DNA of 64,000 bases, taken from the NCBI GenBank assembly GCA_037367405.1, contig JAZKJV010009782.1, positions 341,166 to 405,165 of the forward strand, read 5' to 3'. Positions 1 through 12,023 of this stretch are shown one piece after another. The position numbers and the translations under genes are program-made. How positions within the stretch are numbered: the first letter of the stretch is position 1; every line of letters starts with the position of its first letter. The stretch is from Ottelia alismoides (taxonomy: Eukaryota; Streptophyta; Magnoliopsida; Alismatales; Hydrocharitaceae). A model generated the notes under the pieces. The model made no database searches, was not told where the DNA came from, and was given only the letters and a program-made list of their open reading frames with translations.

Positions 1-832
1 AATGGCTCGCCGTGGGCTCACATTTTTAACAATGTATACTTCCTCAATCACTAATTTACCATGTTTATATATCCTTATCGGATTGTATTTTTACCGTTTA
101 GAATATAGTGTCCATATGTTATGATCATTATGCATATGTTAAAGATAGAATACATACACATAACATTTGCATTCTTTGTTCACGTCATATCTCACTAGCA
201 GTATCTCTCTTTATTCAATCGAACATAACCTGCCTCATCAACATATAAGAAATATATTGTTAAGTTCGAACAATCAAACTTAACAATACAAACTCCTATT
301 CCTGGTCCATTCTTCTCCAACTGAGCGGAGAACATCGAGTAACTACCACTTATCTCTCTTTATCTCTTAGAATGCTATCCAACTAACAAAAATAAGTAAA
401 TAAACCCTCTTATCCCTCCTTAGGTCTTAGTCTCTATGAGAGGGAATTGCCTGCTCAAAAGAAACCCCAAAAAGTGCCAATGGAGAAACACCCATACCGC
501 AACATATCGGGGCATATGTAGACGGTACTACATCAGAACCTTCTCATGCTCTGTAGAGAGAGAGAGAATACTGCACTGGAATTAATGGTTGCACTGTCTA
601 AGTAATACAGGTACCTACTTAACCTATATATGCTGCACTACCAATTCCATATTCCATCCCACAGCACAAGTCACTGCATACTGGAATCAATATTGCACTG
701 CATATGCCATACAGATTTCAATAATGCTTCTTCTACGTACCACCAATTCCATGATCTCATTCCAAAACACAAATACCGGAATTAATATGCTGCAATGCTC
801 ATCGTGTGATACACATATCAAGACCGACCCCT
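1..832. other. Upstream intergenic DNA, no gene recognised
   Basis: AT-rich DNA with short AG and CT runs, for example near 555. The reading frames here are short and show no domain or codon pattern I recognise. It is the distal 5' flank of the CLE gene that follows. Confidence 0.5.
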
Positions 833-857
833 TCTCTCTCTCTCTCTCTCTCTCTCT
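833..857. repeat. (CT)n microsatellite in the CLE upstream region
   Basis: About 25 bp of uninterrupted CT, roughly 185 bp before the CLE start codon. CT/GA runs are common in plant 5' flanks and leaders. A regulatory role here is only inferred. Confidence 0.85.
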
Positions 858-920
858 GGAGGCAGGAATTGAATAGCCATGAATGTGGTTTGGTGCAAGT
901 CCCTGTCGCCCACCAATGTA

Positions 921-930
921 GATATATAAC
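921..930 (+). promoter_or_regulatory. Possible TATA box of the CLE gene
   Basis: The stretch GATATATAAC lies about 115 bp before the CLE start codon. That leaves room for a leader of roughly 80-90 nt. No transcription start can be proven from sequence, so the assignment rests on position and composition only. Confidence 0.4.
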
Positions 931-1041
931 CAACTGTTAATCCGAGGAAAACAACCCCCATCCCCTCTCCCAGCACTCCACAACACTACTACTTGCTCCA
1001 GTCCCCACTCCCTCGCCTCACCTGCAGCCAATCAATCTCTC

Positions 1042-1275
1042 ATGAGGTGGGCACTCATCACAGCTCTTACGCTGAGCCTCCTCCTGCTTCTTGCCCGCAA
1101 TGGACGCCTGGGATCCGCCAGGGTGACCGGCAGAAGGCACCACGCCACGCACAACCACATGAGAGCATCATCGGTTGCCTTCGCCGTGTCCGGCAAATCG
1201 CTTGCGAGGAACTTGACGGTGGAGGAGGAGATGAGGGATGTGCCCACTGGTCCCAACCCTCTTCACAACAGGTGA
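1042..1275 (+). CDS. CLE: CLE (CLAVATA3/ESR-related) signalling peptide precursor
   Basis: A 77-residue single-exon pre-propeptide with the three-part CLE plan. Residues 1 to about 26 form a signal peptide with a leucine-rich core (TLSLLLLL). A basic, variable middle follows. The conserved 12-residue CLE motif RDVPTGPNPLHN is at residues 65-76 (1234-1269), followed by one arginine and a TGA stop. The family is secreted, cut to 12-13 residue arabinosylated peptides and read by leucine-rich-repeat receptor kinases such as CLV1 and BAM to control stem-cell or vascular fate. The H-N ending and VPTGPNP core resemble A-type CLE peptides rather than TDIF. The two motif prolines that flank the glycine are present. 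The start was chosen because it gives a clean signal peptide. Length, intronless layout and terminal motif all match the family. Which member it is, and its receptor, cannot be told from here. Confidence 0.9.
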   Translation: MRWALITALTLSLLLLLARNGRLGSARVTGRRHHATHNHMRASSVAFAVSGKSLARNLTVEEEMRDVPTGPNPLHNR

Positions 1276-3780
1276 TGATCGTGAACATGAAGAACACATA
1301 TAACAGGGAATTGACCATGATTCCCTGACTCGATCCGATCCTCACCGTGCCACATTCGGGGTGTTGTGTAATTAGCGTTCCCTTGATCTTTTCTTTATTT
1401 TTCTTACATTTTTATGTGCTGTTGGATGTTTTGGTGCAACAAAGGCCACCGGAGAAGTGGGGTTTTCCTGATTAATGTGAATTAGTTCTTTTTGATCCAT
1501 TTGTTGCATTTCCATCAGTATCAGCTCAACACGTAAATGGTTTTGATCTCATTCTCCTCTCTCCTTCGCCCAATTTAAAGGAGTCAGAATTTGGATATTT
1601 TGTGCCCTAATTGGCAGTTGCACTACCCGTCAAACGTTTTATATTACAACTGTCTGTCAACGTATATATGGAAGCTTAGTCACAAACCATTTACCCTAAT
1701 TCTCGAGTTCCTATTTGTTCGTTTTTCAAATAATATATTTATGTTCTGCAAATACGAATCATATAGCAAAATTGCAAAGACGGTCTTTGCTACGCGGCCT
1801 CTTCGTCAGTTTCAAAGCATAAGCGATAATTCTGCAATTAACAGATGGATATTGCTGTTTTATATTCCAAGCATGCACGAAACTTCTATCTGGATGCCAC
1901 AAAAACTTCTATAAAGACAAGCCAGGCAGCACATGACAAAGAAGATGCCGATGCCATTCGAAAGCCATTGATGGCAGGGTGCTAAAGATCGTCATCAATG
2001 GGTTTCTGCATATTAAATCCAACACCAGAATTAGAAAGAAGAAGAGCACACCTAAACGCATCCATAATGAATACATAGCGTCCAAGGGGATGGCAATAAG
2101 GGCGTGGGGTTGGGTCCAGGGTCAAACTCGCAGCTCCAAAAATAAGGGTTACAGAGGGAAGGGAGAGGCTTTGAATTAAAGGAGGAGTCCCCATTTATTC
2201 TCTCTCGGGCAAAACCGCTGCGAGGTCAGAGGGAAGCATTGAATGGGTGCTTGCAGGAGGAAAGAGAGGATGAACTTTAACTTTGAGCAGATGGAGATAT
2301 ATCGAGAACCCCACCACTATCTGTTTGCATGTAACAGATTAACCACATCCAATGCCCCTCCCCCGATCCCTCTACCTGCGTTCTTCTTGAGAGACAAGAG
2401 AGGACGTCCGAAGGGATGGCTGCTGCTGCTGCTGCTGGATTGGGACCTTTTTAACTGTTGCCATTTACCACACCCCCTCGATTTCGATGCCAAATTCCAT
2501 GCAGAGGTGTCGATGTCATGTAAAGTTGGTATTTATGTCTTGTGGTTTTTAATGATTCTTGCCATTATCGTCTGTGATTTGCTTTTCATTGGTTTGAATT
2601 TCTTGGCAGTAGTTTAATTTGATGATGGTTCATGGCACCGTCGGTGCTGGAGCTTTTTCTCAAAATTTTGAATTTTCAGTAGTATATACGTTCGCCAGCT
2701 GTAATCTAAACTTCTTGTTGCTTCCATAATAAACACTTTTGTGTCTACTCATAACGTGGAGAGTTTGATCTTCGGTTCGTTATCGAGACAAATTGATCTT
2801 GACAATTTATTGGATTAGACTTGATTAAATCCGTTGACAACCATCCAAAATACTTAAACCACTTATAAGCCACTTTCAAACCTGGCGAGTTTTCGATGTG
2901 AGACTATATTTGGGTTGGATTGTTACATTAGTAGCTTTTTTTTCAAGATGTGATAGGAGGTGCACACGAAATTTTGATTTATAAGTTGGAGAAAGTTAAT
3001 GCAAGATCAATACATTTTCCCTACCTTGAGTACTTAAAATATGAGAAGAATCAAAGACTTCATGTTCCGAGAATTAAAAGAACCATTCCTATTTTGATTG
3101 AATAGAGTGCCATGAGACATGGTATAAACCATAGGGATCGTCGGAATTTTTCTCAATATAGGAAACACGACAATGGAATTTGATATGGGGCGACGAATAA
3201 TTTGCATATTTGTGGTAAATTCTTTCAATGTTAAATTTATAATAATTAACATTATTTTGTTCTTGTATTTCATAACGAATTTCCTATTTTTGCTAGTATT
3301 TTATATAATGGTGACTATCTACTGAGTTTTTCTTTAAATTATTTTGAAGTTATTAGTGTTTCTAATTAGTAATAATTAGAAAAAAATTCTTGAGAAAAAT
3401 CAACAGATAGTCATGTTATGCATTCATTGTTAGCGATATAGTAACGGGTACATCAATCATCGTGAATATCAAGAATAAAAGATTATAATCTTCATTACTA
3501 ATCTTCATTATTATAAATTTAAAATCGGAACATATCAAGATGAATCAATAGATGTATATTGATATAGCCTAATTTTGTTGTTGATTTTGAGTGAAACATT
3601 GCAATAAGACTTTGAGTGAAACAATTACATGTGTTGGTATGCTGCAAATCCTTATTGATTGTGGTTCCATCAATTAGACATGGAAGGAGATGATACTGCA
3701 CAATCTGAAGATCAGAAGTACACAAACAAACATGAGTGGCTTTTCCTTTGGCAAGCAGTTAAGCGGATATTTCAAAATCT
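1276..3780. other. Downstream intergenic DNA
   Basis: No gene recognised. Open frames of 107 codons (1591-1914) and 124 codons (2243-2617) have no recognisable domain, and the second has an implausible composition. An AATAAA at 2728-2733 is a possible poly(A) signal on the plus strand. From about 2940 to 3780 the DNA is AT-rich and featureless to me. Confidence 0.4.
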
Positions 3781-3783
3781 CAA

Positions 3784-4245
3784 ATGAGCATCTATTATGG
3801 CCTCATTTACGGAAATTATTCAAAAGATTTGGTTAGTAGATATTCAAATCCAAGCTATACTATGCCTTTGCTTTGGCAAGTGGTCATTAATAGAAAGGTG
3901 ACCTCACAACTTCCAATTATTTTCTTAACCATAGAGGCAGAGTATGTAGCAGTGACAAAAACTACAAAGAAAGGTATTGAAAGACTTGATTGTAGATCTT
4001 GATCTACAACAAGATCAAGCTATCGAATAGTGTGGCAGTTTTAGTACAATATGCTTTGTTAAGCATCATGTGCATCATGAGAAGATCAAGCATATTTACA
4101 TCAGGTTTCACTTTGTTTGTAATTATGACAAGAGGGTTCAAGATGAAGAGGTCGACATGTAATATAATCTAGATGATACATTCACGAAGGTAGTTCTTTA
4201 CAACAAGATCAAGCATTACCTCAACTTGTTCAATGTCGACTGCTG
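3784..4245 (+). pseudogene. Ty1/copia RNase H end, degraded (relic copy 1)
   Basis: The translation keeps the order of a copia RNase H C-terminus. It has a Y-G-x-Y-S-K-D-L stretch, then the TIEAEYVAVT signature (family form T-x-A-E-Y-x-A), then after several stops an HHEKIKHIYIRFHF block (family form TKHIDVRYHF). The C-terminal end of pol follows near 4190-4245. Numerous stops and frameshifts are present. The block is followed directly by the LTR-like sequence, as expected for the 3' end of a copia element. It is an old, dead insertion. Confidence 0.7.
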
Positions 4246-4840
4246 ATTGTAGTACTATGGAGACAGAGAAGGTAATAGTGGAGTTTAGCTATTCCTATTC
4301 TACTATCTAAGAATTCAATTCACGGTGGATTCTGGAAGTACGTTAATTTATCCGAGAATTCTATTCACGGAGAATATAATAGTTAATGTTGATATGCCTT
4401 GAATCATAATTGATTAGGGATCCATCCCGACTCAATTAATGTGAAAATTAATTCAGATTATGAATGATGAACGAAACTATTCGGATTTTAATTGATTTGT
4501 GATTAGAGAATCCATCCTGAACCTGATTGATTAGAGGATCCACATGGATGATAGTCATGTTTTACATCTTCCCATTAGGGAGATTTGAAAATCGACCAGT
4601 TTATGGGTATTTGTCTATATGAGTTATTATACAAGCTCCTACATGCTAGTATATTAAATTATCTCATGGGTTGAAGTTCTTACACCATATTGATAGAGAT
4701 ACACCACTATTGTTAAAGACGTAACCCAATAATAGGCAGACCTCGTAAATCTTGTAATGTGGTTGTTTTTCTTATGATTATTTCCGAGGTTCCAATTTTG
4801 ATTTGCGCAACAAACTGAAATCATAACTGTTGGGTTCGTT
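4246..4840 (+). repeat. Degraded copia LTR, copy 1
   Basis: This stretch aligns over its length with 10301-10880. Shared blocks include TTGATATGCCTTGAAT, repeated GGATCCA boxes, ATTAGGGAGATTTG and a CTTGTARTGTGGTTGTTTT-like block. Each copy directly follows an RNase H relic, so the repeat is read as the LTR. The exact ends are worn away. Confidence 0.6.
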
Positions 4841-4847
4841 AAAGCAA

Positions 4848-5831
4848 CATGGATGCACAAGGATTGGATAAAATTCATGATTCGATCCAATCCGATGTTA
4901 GCGGATGGTCTGGTTTTGTCATTATAATGGATTTGATCGGATTGAGATTTTAAAAATCTATTAAATTATTTATTGATTGGATCACTATCAAATCCGATCC
5001 GATCGGTTAATTCGTTAATATTATATTGATAAATATTAATATTTACTGCTCTCTTTCTTGCCCTTTTTATGAATTCCACATACATCATCCATAGACAAGT
5101 TGCATTTTAATTTTAATTTAACATGTAACATCATGTTAGAAATAAAAAGAAAGATAACTTTAAGATTAAATATAAAAAACCCAACTATCCTATTCAACTT
5201 CTCACAACCAACCTCACAAATCGAGAATGCAAGTGTTTCTACTTTTCATCTCCTTTTTAAGTGGAGCTTATTTTATCTTAGATAAATCACTATGCTCCAA
5301 TTCTAACTTCCTAGGGACATCTTCATTGGTTTTGTCTGTTGTTCAGAGATGTGGGTTACAATCCTCTTTCCTACCTCATTATCTAGCCACAAAATGCAAA
5401 TCGTACACTAGATGTTGATATTGTTGCCTTCTAGGTTAAGTTCTTCTGCAGTTGTGTGCGACCTTTCGGTTGCATTGTTTTAGATTGAAAATCAATAATG
5501 AAATAATTTTCTATATTATTTTATAAAGTATTTATGATTATTATAAATGAATCATTACTTGAGAAAAATCCATTGTAGTGAAAACTCTTTTTTACATCAA
5601 TTCAACATCACAAACATAATCCAAATGTTAAGTGCTACTAACACGAGGATAGACCATGAGGGGAAGGATATATAAGTATAAAAAATATGACATAATCTTT
5701 AACCCGTTAGATCAGATTGGTTTGAATATTTAATAGATTAGATTGGATCGAGAAAAGTTATAATCCGTTAAGGTTGGATTGGGCATGGATTAAGGTAAAA
5801 TCCAATCCGATCCATGTGCACTCTATAAAAA
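4848..5831. mobile_element. Candidate TIR element, about 1 kb
   Basis: The left end reads GCACAAGGATTGGAT and is followed by a GATCCAATCCGAT block. The right end, reverse-complemented, reads GCACATGGATCGGATTGGAT, and the GATC-rich blocks are mirrored further in. The interior is AT-rich with no transposase. It separates the LTR relic from a gag relic, which suggests an insertion into the old copia element. The terminal duplication was not resolved. A hAT-type family is possible. Confidence 0.35.
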
Positions 5832-5838
5832 TAAGAAG

Positions 5839-5990
5839 GAGATGACACCATACAATACAAAGATTGAGAAGTTCATCGGTAGCAATAAATTTGTCCTCTA
5901 GAAGGATGTCTAGTAGATATTATAGTAACTAAAAGGAACATTTGCTATTGACATTATTTATGAAAGAGGTTCAAAATATTTGATAGATGG
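5839..5990 (+). pseudogene. Copia gag N-terminal fragment
   Basis: Translation gives YNTKIEKFIGSNKFVL followed by a stop where copia gag proteins have the conserved tryptophan. The family pattern is E-K-F-x-G-x-N-x-F-x-L-W. More stops follow. It lies where gag should start downstream of LTR copy 1, so it probably belongs to the same dead element. Confidence 0.45.
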
Positions 5991-8900
5991 ATATTTGGAT
6001 TTGTTATGACTTTACTTGGGTAAGTTTTGTCATTAGTTGGAATGTTTTATATCCCCGATTACTTTGTCGTATAGACAGGTGTTGATCGCAAAGATTGAAA
6101 TTCCAACGCCTGATTTTAGAGGGCATGCGGTGTCCGACAAGTCAGATTTGATAATCGGTGTATCGACCGCTCTCATGGTATTCAGAACTTAATCAATGCA
6201 AACATACAAACAATCAATCAACCCAAAATATAGTATTGGTGAAATTTATTATACATACAAATGATGTACAATGATAAACTAGTAGGGATCGAATCATTGA
6301 GAGCAAACTGGATAGGTATAATTATTATTTAATAATAAAAATAAATAATTATTATTTGTATTTTTTCTTTTTAATTTTAGTGGATTTTTCATTAAATTAA
6401 ATTTTTATGGATTTGTAATTGATTTATACTTTTTATATTTCTAAATTTTAATTTTTATATCCTTTTAATTTTGTGAAATTTTAATTTATTTTTGTTTTAA
6501 GGTATAAAATGTATATATATCTATATATAATAATATTTATTTTATAAATGATATATGATATATAATGAATAAACATATAAAAAATATAGAGAATATATAC
6601 AAGAACAATCCTTCTATTTTTAGGGTTTTAAATATATACTAAGTATTTATAATAAATAATAATAATAATAAGTATAGAAGTAATATAAAACACATACATG
6701 TTCTATAATTTTAAATATAATTATATATAACCAAAATTGAGAAAATAAAATGTTTTTGTATTTTTAATATTTTTTCTATTTTGTAATTTTTATTTTTTTT
6801 CTAATTTTATGTATTTTTAAGTTATTTAAATATACAAAATAAGGAGTTATATAAATAGACTGAGTTGTTTTGGGTTTTAAAAATTTAAAATGAGTTCAAA
6901 AATTCCCAAAACTATTTTAATATACACTAGATAATATAAAAATATATACACCATACAATTATTTTTTTGGAATTTTATAGAATTTTTATTGATTTTTATA
7001 GGATTTTTAGGGATTTACAATATTTTCTGTTTTTCTTTTGTACTTTTTGTGATTTTTGGTCTGGAGTTAGAATATATAAATTATATGTACTCTATTTTTT
7101 GGAATTTCTAAAGCAGATTTTATATTTTTGTATTTTTATACCATAACATGGAATAAATAACTCATATACTATTTTTAATAAATGAAAAAAATTTCATAAA
7201 TGCTTAAACAAAAATATAGGTGAATATCAGCACAAGATTAAGCATCTACAACAATTTTGCATAATTTTTAAGGGATATGAGCCATTTAATAAAAATAAAA
7301 ACACACAAAATTAATTAAATAGTCTAGCAGGGCATATTTACAATAATAATAAACTATTAGGCTCTCCATGCAAATATCCTAAAAGTTTTACACACTTTTA
7401 CAAACTTTAAATACTAAACATAAATAACAAAAGCTGGGAGGGATAATATGCAAAATATCCAGGTCCCTCACGCGTGCGGACACGTGAGGTGACCTGGCTT
7501 TAGACCTCTTTGTAACATTCAAGAAGTTTGGAGGATCCACTACAATATTTACAAAAGTTTTATAACTATGCTTAATATTTACAGGACTTAAAAAATACAA
7601 AAAATATATAGAGTTAATTATTAACTTACCCAAAAGGCCCTGGATTGGGCAACGTTGTGCAAGCCACATGGACGATCGTGCGCTCCTCCTTACGCACTAC
7701 TTCGACTGAATTCAAGGATCCAGATTAGATCTGGGTTCTGCTCATGATCGGACTACTCAGAGGGGTCCTGGAAGAACAACCAAGACCATTTGGGAAGGCT
7801 TGCTTTGATCAAGAATATCTCCATTCTATGCCCTCCTCCATTGCTCCAAATAGTCCCAAATCGCTCCAGGGTCTCCTCCGCAGCAGCAGGTACCCTCCAA
7901 ATAGGTCCAGGTCCCATCAATGGGGACTTAGAAGGTCTTCAAGCTCACAACCACCTGTAGCGCTTCGTCTGGATTGATTTCACTCCTAGGTGGCTCCCAG
8001 GTTGTGGGTCCTGCTCAAAAAAAGAGAGGGGCTCGAGGAGAAGAACCTCGACCCAAAAACTAAAGCTGGAACAATAGGGACGGACGAGGCGGATGAGCTC
8101 CGATGTATATGACGGAAGGAAGCTCGTTGGACCCTGTTTCTTGCAGAATCAAGGGCGAAATTGAGGGGGAAATGTGGAGAATACGACAACGAATGAAAGT
8201 GGGGTGGAGGTCAAAGAATAACGATTTACAGTGGATTCCAAGATGGAGCCAAAACCCTAGCCAACCTAAGATCTCTAAATTAATCTAAGTTATGTGCTAA
8301 ATGCAAAAATTAGAGGCTAAACTAACCCGCGGAATTGAAATGAGATAGGAAATGCGAATGAAACAGATGTGCCGAACTGGAGTCAAGGAGCAGGAGAACC
8401 TCCGTCGGAGCTAGGAAGCTGGAGGTGGTGGACCGGTTCCTCACCACCCTTATCCTCACCAATAGGCTTGGGAGTTGTGCTGTTACCCGAGCTGCAATGC
8501 AAGGGGGTCCTATGGGGTTACAGATGGTGAAGGAAGAACGAAAAAGCAAAAAGAGGGTCTAAGGGTTTATTTATAAACATGTGATGGAGGAAGCTTTGAG
8601 GATCGATGGCATGCGAGGAGAAGGCGGTAGGTGGAACCTAAGGGGTCGGCGTGGAATAGGGTAGTGGGAGGAAGATTGAGAGGTGGAGGTCTCGAGGAGT
8701 AGGGTAGCATGGAGGAAGATGAAGAAATTGGAGAAAGTCAGAGTCTTGTGACTATGACATAGAAGCACCTGGGGAGATGGACAGTTGACCTGCGGGTCAA
8801 CAATCATAAGCTCTTGGTTGGTCCACGTGGACCAACCAGGAAATTAGGGAAAATAAATACCTCATTAATTCACTTTCAAATAATAGAAGTTTTTTATTAA

Positions 8901-10015
8901 TTTTAGATTAAAAATAAAAAATGTTTATTATTTATGTGGTATTTTATTATGATTTTTATTTATTTTTACAAGGTAATTTATTAGGTATTAATTTTTACAT
9001 GTATATACATAAGTATATATAATTGTATTTTAAGTATTTTATTTTTACTTTTATTTTGTATTTTGTTTTTATTATTATATTTACACATTTTATATATTTA
9101 TTTCTTATTTAATTACATATTTACATATTTTTATTATATTTTTTGATACTTATTTACTTATATATATATGCATTATATATATAGTTTGCCTATATATTTT
9201 ATTACTTTATTTATTTTAACTTATTTTAATGATTTTATTCTATGTTTATTATTTTTATATATTTTAAATAATATTTACAAGTACATAAAAAAATATAAAG
9301 AAGCTAAAAATATAAAGAATAAATATAACGAATATTATATACATGTATATGATACAATAAGGACCCAATAATCAACTTTTGCATCTCAATTCCAAATTAA
9401 ATGAAACCACCTTCATTAAATAGATAATTTAATTTTATAAACAATAAAGGCGAGCTTGGACAATTTTGATATGTATGGAGGAGATACATGTCTGAGAAGT
9501 CTTCTTTGTGGTTTTCAGTTCTGTGTCTACTGAGTGCACTGTGTATTATTTTTGTCTAAAATAAATTTCATATTTTCTTTGTATTTTTATGTTCGAAGTT
9601 CATGTTGAGGGTTTTATTATTTGAGGTATAGAAATAATAAAATAAAATAGGTCCCAAAAGCCTATTTATTGAATAAAAATATTAGGATTTTAATGGTGTT
9701 TTCTTGTACAGTTGGTCTGTCCTATCTCTCTCTACTTTATTATTTGTTGATAAGGTCATCATGGTGATTGTGTCTCGGGGTCTAAGGTCACTCAGTGTCT
9801 TTGACACTTCATGCTGTTTCTTTTCTTTCCTATTTTCTTTTATTTTAGAATTAAATACATGTATTTATATTGTATTTTTAGGTCAATTATTGAATATTAT
9901 TTTGTACAAATTAATGCTATATACATGCATTTAGCTATGATTTTAAGGTCAAATTGAAAGAATAAAGGTGATGAAATGGATATTCATCAGCATGATATGT
10001 GGCATCGATAAAAGA
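5991..10015. other. Nested non-coding insert: AT-rich blocks around a GC-richer core
   Basis: No gene recognised. 6250-7330 and 8880-9370 are extremely AT-rich. 7660-8830 is markedly GC-richer, with only short frames and no domain. A GGGATCGAATC-like block near 6288 and a CACGTGAGGTGACC block near 7480 have counterparts in the layout of 60088-63560, where similar AT-rich then GC-rich DNA follows. I read this as non-coding retrotransposon-like DNA (LARD type) nested in the copia relic, with low certainty. Confidence 0.3.
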
Positions 10016-10020
10016 TGTAA

Positions 10021-10300
10021 AACAAGAAATTTGGTTGAAAAGCCTGATTGAATATCTTGATCTATAATATGATCATGATATCATACATTTTTGTAGTCTT
10101 AGTGCAATATTTCAGCCATGGATCATGTTTAGCATTTGAGGATCGAGCATATTGATTTCAAGTATTAACTCATCCATTCCAATAAATGAATCAAGAGGAA
10201 AAATGTAGACACAACGGATAGTCTAGTTGATTTGTTCACCAAGGTAGTTCTTGGAATCAAGGTTCAAACAAATGTGGACTTTCTCAACTTCTACTATTAG
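10021..10300 (+). pseudogene. Ty1/copia RNase H end, degraded (relic copy 2)
   Basis: This is the same gene end as 3784-4245. A KQEIWLKSLIEYLDL block (family form A-x-W-L-x-x-L) is followed by broken H-I-x-x-x-Y and D-x-F-T-K motifs. The LTR-like repeat comes next. Stops are frequent. It marks the 3' end of the copia relic whose 5' LTR would be 4246-4840. Confidence 0.6.
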
Positions 10301-10880
10301 TAGTCATCCCGTGGTGGACTCTAGTGGTTGTTTCTCTGCTATAAACGAATTCGATTCAAGATAAAACGTACTAGTTGCTATTTCAAAATTTGTGGATTTA
10401 ATTCAAGGTGAAGATTATTGATATGCCTTGAATATTGACTGGTTAAGGATCCAATTAAATCCTAGTTGAGGTAAGAATCCACCCAATTTCTGATAGAAAA
10501 AAGGATTTATCCAGATTCTGATTGATTTGTTATTAGAGAATATGTCCTTAGTCCTAATTAACTATAGGATCCATATGCATTTTCTACCTATTAGGGAGAT
10601 TTGGATATCAATTTTTTTGGGAGATTTGGAAATATGATTATTTAGGGAGGTTTGAGAATTCCATTTAGGAATCTTTGTTTGCAGGTGCCAATATACAAAC
10701 CCTCATAGTGTTAATGTTTTAAATTATCATTTGTACCACAGTCCTTCCTCCATATCAAGAAAAATCTATCGTCGTCATCAAGGATGTAGTTCAGTTACAT
10801 GCGAACCTTCTAAATATTATCTTGTAGTTGTTTTCATGCTTGTTTATCCATGTGTTTGTTTTTGAGTCCGACTTCCACCA
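10301..10880 (+). repeat. Degraded copia LTR, copy 2
   Basis: Partner of 4246-4840 in the same orientation, about 6 kb away and also preceded by an RNase H relic. The two are clearly related but strongly diverged, so the insertion is old. Confidence 0.55.
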
Positions 10881-10885
10881 AGCAC

Positions 10886-11748
10886 TACAATATATACCTC
10901 CCATGTAAAATGAAATAACAAAAGAATATTTTTGACGTCACCATCGTATAAACCATTATTAAATAGGGTAAATTACAATTTGGGTCCCCATCTATGGGTC
11001 AGATCACAGAATGGGTCCCGATCTTTAAATTGTAACGATTTGGGTCCCATGATCATTTAGGAAATGGAAATTTTGGGGTTCATGACGAATATGCCCTTAT
11101 TGGGAAGGGAATGGAAGTTGAGTTCCAACTTTTAAACAAGGGCATACTTGTCATTAGCCTCAAAAAGATCCTTACATTAATGGCCCTGGGACCCGAATCG
11201 TTACAATTTAAAGATCAGGACCTATTCTGAGATCGGATTCATAGATGGGGACCCAAATTGTAATTTACCCTATTAAATATATCACAACGAATGTCATTTT
11301 CTTGCAAAAATGACTCTTATGCATAAAAATCCTCAATGAAAACCATACTAAAAAGCGACCTACGATCGACAACAAATACTATGTATTCATTGTTGCATAT
11401 CCCAATGTCAAATATATAACAATGTATATTATTCATTAACAAAATTATCTTTTATTTCTGTGATTTGTAATTAATGTCATATTTGTTGATAAAGTTTCAT
11501 ATGACGATGGTTATATGTTGACTTCTTCGTTAAAAATCCATATTAATCCTTGCTAACTTAGAAACATTTGGAATAAAAAAGTAATTGTTGCTATAAGACT
11601 GATTGTTAGCAATATAACAATGAATGCAGTATTCTTTACGAATTTTAAAATAAAAAATATATACTATTGATTTTTATACATTTAACTATGGAAGACGTGA
11701 TAATGAAACACCGTACACAATTTTGTTGTAGTGCCTTTTACTGTAATT
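10886..11748. mobile_element. CACTA-like non-autonomous element hosting a MITE
   Basis: The left end reads CACTACAATATATACC and the right end, reverse-complemented, reads CACTACAACAAAATTG. That is the CACTA-type terminus. No transposase is present. A 3-bp target duplication is not evident, so the ends may have drifted. The Mutator-type MITE at 10966-11270 sits inside it. Confidence 0.4.
10966..11270. mobile_element. Mutator-type MITE (305 bp) with 9-bp target duplication
   Basis: A near-perfect foldback with arms of about 85 bp beginning GGGTAAATTACAATTTGGG. It is flanked on both sides by TATTAAATA (10957-10965 and 11271-11279). A 9-bp duplication and long inverted arms are the Mutator-like signature. 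There is no coding capacity, so it would rely on a transposase encoded elsewhere. Confidence 0.9.
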
Positions 11749-12015
11749 TTATTTCCCTCCAACTTTCTCGTCACAATGTACAATAGTTATTGATGTTTTT
11801 GTAACAATTAGCACTAGATAGAGTCCACATCTAATTGCAAGCAGTATATATAACCATCAACATGTTATGTTATACATTGCGAAACCAGGTAGGATTTAAG
11901 ATAATATTTTACTTATCCTATATAGACACAAGTTACTAAGCTTCCTCGGACATTAAGTCTACATACATGACTCAAACACACACACACACGAGAGGTTTGC
12001 ATGGCATTAAGAATG
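11749..12015. other. AT-rich spacer, nothing recognised
   Basis: Only a short (CA)n run near 11975 stands out. Confidence 0.4.
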
Positions 12016-12023
12016 TCACAGAG

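Noticed and set aside
687..1345. Frames overlapping the CLE gene on both strands (111, 114 and 92 codons)
   Set aside because: Only the 1042-1275 frame has a signal peptide and the CLE motif. The others have neither a domain nor a plausible composition.
2243..2617. 124-codon frame with a hydrophobic C-terminal segment
   Set aside because: The leucine run comes from a CTG trinucleotide repeat near 2421-2438 and no homology is recognisable. Without transcript evidence it cannot be called a gene.
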